A stretch of DNA of 17,464 nucleotides from Aureococcus anophagefferens (taxonomy: Eukaryota; Sar; Pelagophyceae; Pelagomonadales; Pelagomonadaceae): contig NW_008705648.1 in NCBI RefSeq assembly GCF_000186865.1, positions 4,293 to 21,756 of the forward strand, written 5' to 3'. The notes under the pieces were generated by a model that searched no databases, was not told where the DNA came from, and worked only from the letters and a program-made list of their open reading frames with translations. Made by a program: the position numbers and the translations under genes. Of this stretch, positions 15,002 through 17,464 are shown piece after piece; position 1 is the first letter of the stretch; the number at the start of each line of letters is the position of its first letter.

Positions 15002-15032
15002 GATGCTCGCGCGCGCGGTGCGCGCGAGCATC
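15002..15032. other. Perfect 13-bp inverted repeat with 5-nt loop
   Basis: The arms gatgctcgcgcgc (15002-15014) and 15020-15032 are perfectly complementary. It lies just inside the 3' end of the frameshifted gene, so it may be part of a foreign insertion that created the present stop. Confidence 0.7.
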
Positions 15033-15128
15033 GTTCTCGACGGCGTCGGCGTACCGCGGCGCCGGCCGCGGCAGCGCTGGCGCGTCGTCGTCGCCGCCGA
15101 GGCGGAGTTTCATCGACTCCCGCGTCAG

Positions 15129-15212
15129 CACGTTGCACTTGGACGTGCCGTCGTCCCACTCAATGAGACACACGTTGCACTTGGACGTGCCGTCGTCCCA
15201 CTCAATGAGGCA
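15129..15212 (-). repeat. 42-bp tandem duplication in the frameshifted gene
   Basis: Units at 15129-15170 and 15171-15212 differ at one base. They encode the same 14 residues twice on the minus strand. The near identity indicates a recent duplication. Confidence 0.9.
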
Positions 15213-15646
15213 CATGTCTTCCGCCCCCTCGAGCGGCTGCCACTGGTATGGAGGTTCGCACGACGCTGGCTCGAGTAGGAGCGCCGGAAAGTACTTCCAC
15301 GGTCCATGCGGGTTCGTGAGACTCACCGAGAACGGCGCCCACGGCTGGCCTCGACGCCGTAGCGGATCGTGTAGACGCTGTCCTGCACGGAGATGACCGT
15401 CATGGGGATGTGCAGGTGGAGCTTGGACGCGACGAGCGCCCAGGAGGTCGAGACGATGCAGGTGGTGAAAGAGAAGATCCAGGTTTTGCGGAAGGAAGCA
15501 GGCATTAAAAGATTGAGCGTGGTCGAGCCGGAGGACCCGGCGGCTTTCTCAAAAGAGAAGGCCACGCGGATGGTCCCGACGCGGAAAGGACCCACTCGGA
15601 GCCAGACGTTCCCGCTGTCCTGGACTACCATCCTCTCCATCGACCT

Positions 15647-15738
15647 CGGATGTTACGGCCCGGCGCCACGCAGGTTAGAGAGGGGATGGGAGGTTTGGTT
15701 AGGCCCTGCGCGCGCCCGACGGATGTTACGGCCCGGCG
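15647..15738 (+). repeat. 19-bp direct repeat, 73 bp apart
   Basis: Exact copies of cggatgttacggcccggcg at 15647-15665 and 15720-15738. The first copy begins 7 bp upstream of the minus-strand ATG at 15640. The 54 bp between the copies include two TTAG-containing motifs. Confidence 0.85.
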
Positions 15739-15930
15739 AGCCCCGCTGCCAGGATGGCAACGCGCCCCCGAGCGACGGCGGTCGCGTCTGCCACTTGTTG
15801 AGACCGAGGCGCCGAGGTCCCCGAAGAGCGACCCCCGGGGGCGCCGAGGCGCGTTCCCGAGGCGATGCATCCGAGACGCGGAGCGCATCCGAGAGCGCCG
15901 AGGAGAAGCGCTGCGCGCGAGTGTTGTGGG

Positions 15931-15977
15931 CCGCGACCCGGGCGCGCGGCGCACGAGGACGCGCGCCCGGGTCGCGG
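15931..15977. other. Perfect 18-bp inverted repeat with 11-nt loop
   Basis: The arm ccgcgacccgggcgcgcg at 15931-15948 is perfectly complementary to 15960-15977. This is the longest perfect hairpin I found in the window, and it lies in non-coding DNA. Confidence 0.85.
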
Positions 15978-15980
15978 CGT

Positions 15981-16254
15981 CGTTCGAACGATCACACACG
16001 CTGCGGCGCTCGTCGACGACGCCGTCATCCCTGCACGGCGGTGCATGGACCACACGCGCCGCCGCCGCGAGGGCGGGGCGCGTGCGCTGCGCATCGGCGG
16101 GCGCCGGCTCTGACGACGGCGCCGTGGCGAGTGTTCGAGGGCGAACGAGAGCGTCGTCGGCCGGGTGCTTCGTTCGAACGCCAGGGAAAACGATCGACGG
16201 CGTTGCGCGGCGCGCCCGCGCGGGCGTTGATGTTGTTGAGCTTTCGTTCGAACG
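15981..16254. repeat. Three identical CGTTCGAACG palindromes
   Basis: The 10-bp perfect palindrome occurs at 15981-15990, 16171-16180 and 16245-16254. Such a site could be a dimeric protein-binding site; no function is shown by the sequence. Confidence 0.7.
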
Positions 16255-16500
16255 CGCGGAGCGTCGAGAGTTCTGGGGGCGCGGGGCCTCGACGAGGTGC
16301 AGCTGCTGCGAGAGCGTCGCGCGGGGGTCGAATCGTTCTCGACGCAACAACTCGCGCCGGCGCCCGGCGCCCCGCGGGCCGCCGACGACGGCGGCGGCGG
16401 CGGTCCTGCGCGCGCGTCGTCCGCCCCGATCTGCAACTCGATGTCCACGTCGTCCGCGGCGCGGACGACGCGCGCGAACTCGGCGCGCGCGCGCGCGATC

Positions 16501-16556
16501 AACTCGGGTCCCCGGCCGAACCGAGCCGCGGTCCCGCCCCCGCCCCCGAACGCGGG
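16501..16556 (+). repeat. Dispersed 55-bp repeat, copy 1
   Basis: The sequence runs from AACTCGG through ccccggccg to a gtcccgcccccgcccccg block. Similar copies lie at 16775-16830 and 17406-17463. Confidence 0.8.
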
Positions 16557-16566
16557 AGCTCGCGGC

Positions 16567-16763
16567 GCAACTCGGTAACTTTCAACGCGCGACTTTTCAA
16601 CTCAAACGACGCGCGGGGCAACTCGGTGACGTGCAACTCGGTGATTTCCAGCGCAACTCGATACTTTCTAGCGCAACTCGATGCTGTGCGGGGGCAACTC
16701 GGACGACGCGCGGGGCAACTCAAGCGGCGCGCGGTGCAACTCGATACTTTCTAGCGCAACTCG
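16567..16763 (+). repeat. CAACTC satellite with 20-21-bp period
   Basis: CAACTC starts at 16568, 16598, 16619, 16634, 16654, 16674, 16695, 16716, 16737 and 16757. The last seven steps are 20, 20, 21, 21, 21 and 20 bp after 16634. Some neighbouring units are nearly identical (gcgcaactcgatactttcta). The array is clearly less GC-rich than its flanks. Confidence 0.85.
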
Positions 16764-16774
16764 GTACTGGAGAG

Positions 16775-16830
16775 AACTCGGATCCCCGGCCGTGGTGGAC
16801 CGCGGTCCCGCCCCCGCCCCCGAACTCGGT
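16775..16830 (+). repeat. Dispersed 55-bp repeat, copy 2
   Basis: It begins aactcggatccccggccg and ends with the same gtcccgcccccgcccccg block and AACTCGG as copy 1, 274 bp downstream of it. Confidence 0.8.
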
Positions 16831-16884
16831 ACGTCCAACTCACGTGCCGCCGCCGCCCAAAACTCGAACCTGACCCTGCGGGTC

Positions 16885-16967
16885 AGGGTTAGGGTTTAGG
16901 GTAGCCGGACGGCGGCGGGCGCTGGCCGGCGCCCATCCGCTCGCCGGAGGGTTAGGGTCAGGGTTAG
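16885..16967 (+). repeat. Degenerate telomere-like repeats
   Basis: agggttagggtttaggg at 16885-16901 and gggttagggtcagggttag at 16949-16967 are separated by unrelated GC-rich sequence. Both TTAGGG and TTTAGGG forms occur. This is the second telomere-like block in the window and has the same orientation as the first. Confidence 0.75.
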
Positions 16968-17405
16968 CGGGACGGCGCGGAGCTGGTGGTAGCCGATCTG
17001 TGGTCCGTCTAGCCCCTGGGAAAGTGCCTGGGCCGGAGGTAGGCGCCGCGGTCGGTGGTTCGAAGTCGCACGTGCGCGAAACTGGGGGCTTGTATCTCCA
17101 TCGTCGGGACCCCCGGTCTGCGTGCGACCCCCGGCGGCCGAGTGGCTTTTGGGCATGGAGTTGGTCCGCGCCCCTCGCCGCGCCGCTGCGGGTCTTTGCG
17201 TGCGTTCGAAGGCTGCGCGAGGCGTGTGTGTTGGCCAGGCATGGCGCCGCTGTCCAGCAGGACCAAAAAGTGGCGCGAACGAGCGTGTATGTGAAGAGCG
17301 CTCGTCGTTCTACGGGGGCATTGCCTGCGAGATGCGAGTTTCGAGAGAGCGGTCCGCGCTCGAACACTCGCCGCGCCGTCGCGAGAACTCGGACCCTTTG
17401 GGAAC
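16968..17405. other. Gene-less stretch in subtelomere-like DNA
   Basis: I see no protein-like frame, no convincing tRNA and no strong repeat. The sequence is slightly less GC-rich than the rest and could be part of a larger repeat unit continuing beyond the window. Confidence 0.4.
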
Positions 17406-17463
17406 GAACTCTGAGCCCCGGCCGGAAGTGACCGCGGGCTCCGCCCCCGCCCCCGAACTCGGA
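17406..17463 (+). repeat. Dispersed 55-bp repeat, copy 3
   Basis: It contains ccccggccg, a diverged gggctccgcccccgcccccg block and a terminal AACTCGG. It sits at the right end of the window and may continue in further units. Confidence 0.75.
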
Positions 17464-17464
17464 C

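Larger units (their letters stand above)
14985..15640 (-). pseudogene. Frameshifted gene of unknown function, lower GC than its surroundings
   Basis: The first frame runs from ATG at 15640 and encodes a beta-rich, hydrophobic protein (GNVWLRVGPFRVG; a hydrophobic stretch around residues 53-71, WIFSFTTCIVSTSWALV). It reaches YTIRYGVEA near 15349. There the protein-like sequence moves to another frame (GQPWAPFSVSLTNPHGPW) and continues to a TGA at 14985-14987. One extra G in the GG at 15348-15349 (plus-strand cc/gg context) would account for the shift, so this is either a one-base deletion in a pseudogene or an assembly error. A small unrecognised intron is less likely. The second part contains a duplicated 14-residue segment (CLIEWDDGTSKCNV). 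The codon use and lower GC differ sharply from neighbouring genes, which could mean transfer or strong conservation. I do not recognise the family. The last roughly 40 residues are Ala/Arg-rich and may not be part of the original protein. Confidence 0.5.
15641..16500. other. Gene-less stretch with direct and inverted repeats
   Basis: No frame on either strand reads like a protein beyond Arg/Ala-rich shadows. A 19-bp direct repeat, cggatgttacggcccggcg, lies at 15647-15665 and 15720-15738. The 18-bp hairpin and three CGTTCGAACG palindromes are listed separately. Confidence 0.5.

Noticed and set aside
16567..16763. CRISPR-like array
   Set aside because: The 20-21-bp units are a direct satellite with diverged units, with no constant repeat alternating with unique spacers, and the genome is eukaryotic.
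15650..16873. Plus-strand open frame of about 407 codons
   Set aside because: It crosses the 18-bp hairpin, the palindromes and the CAACTC satellite, so it is open by chance in GC-rich DNA.
17040..17090. Possible tRNA because of a ggttcgaag motif near 17057
   Set aside because: The motif resembles a T-loop, but the flanking bases do not form a T-stem, and no acceptor, D or anticodon arm can be built upstream.

Overview
The window looks like nuclear DNA of a unicellular eukaryotic alga. It is extremely GC-rich. Its proteins are rich in Ala, Arg and Asp, and there are many minisatellites and degenerate TTAGGG/TTTAGGG-type tracts. Coding exons are joined only by short GC-AG (or GT-AG) introns. 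My best guess is a pelagophyte stramenopile of the Aureococcus type, with a haptophyte as the alternative; this is inference from style, not from a marker gene.

Left part (1-5529): the 3' part of a disordered, probably nuclear protein (1-1539); a gene-less stretch carrying scrambled fragments similar to the next gene (1540-2773); an unrecognised two-exon gene on the minus strand (2774-4012); a 236-bp divergent promoter region containing a palindrome; and an ankyrin-repeat protein on the plus strand (4249-5529).

Middle spacer (5530-7556): low-complexity repeats, a first block of degenerate telomere-like repeats (6340-6416), a CA/CG alternating tract, and several hairpins and short tandem repeats. 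I see no convincing gene here.

Core cluster (7557-14272): three closely packed genes. (a) A gene of about six exons encodes a protein with features of a DNA-methyltransferase fold. The usable reading frame emerges only if most of its introns are GC-AG. (b) Converging on it with 18 bp between the stop codons, a 1220-residue minus-strand protein joins an N-terminal ASCH (PUA-like) domain, a very long low-complexity linker, and a C-terminal Fe(II)/2-oxoglutarate dioxygenase domain resembling the TET/JBP class. (c) Divergent from that, with 78 bp between the start codons, a Ulp1/SENP-like cysteine protease has its catalytic His, Asp, Gln and Cys at family spacing. A DNA base writer-like protein, an oxidase-like protein with a possible modified-base-binding domain, and a SUMO-protease-like protein side by side suggest an epigenetic or mobile-element-borne DNA-modification module. 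This is the most interesting content of the window.

Right part (14273-17464): minisatellites; a minus-strand gene of lower GC with an internal 42-bp duplication and an apparent one-base frameshift (14985-15640); then gene-less, subtelomere-like DNA with a perfect 18-bp inverted repeat, three identical CGTTCGAACG palindromes, a 20-21-bp-period satellite, three copies of a roughly 55-bp repeat and further telomere-like repeats.
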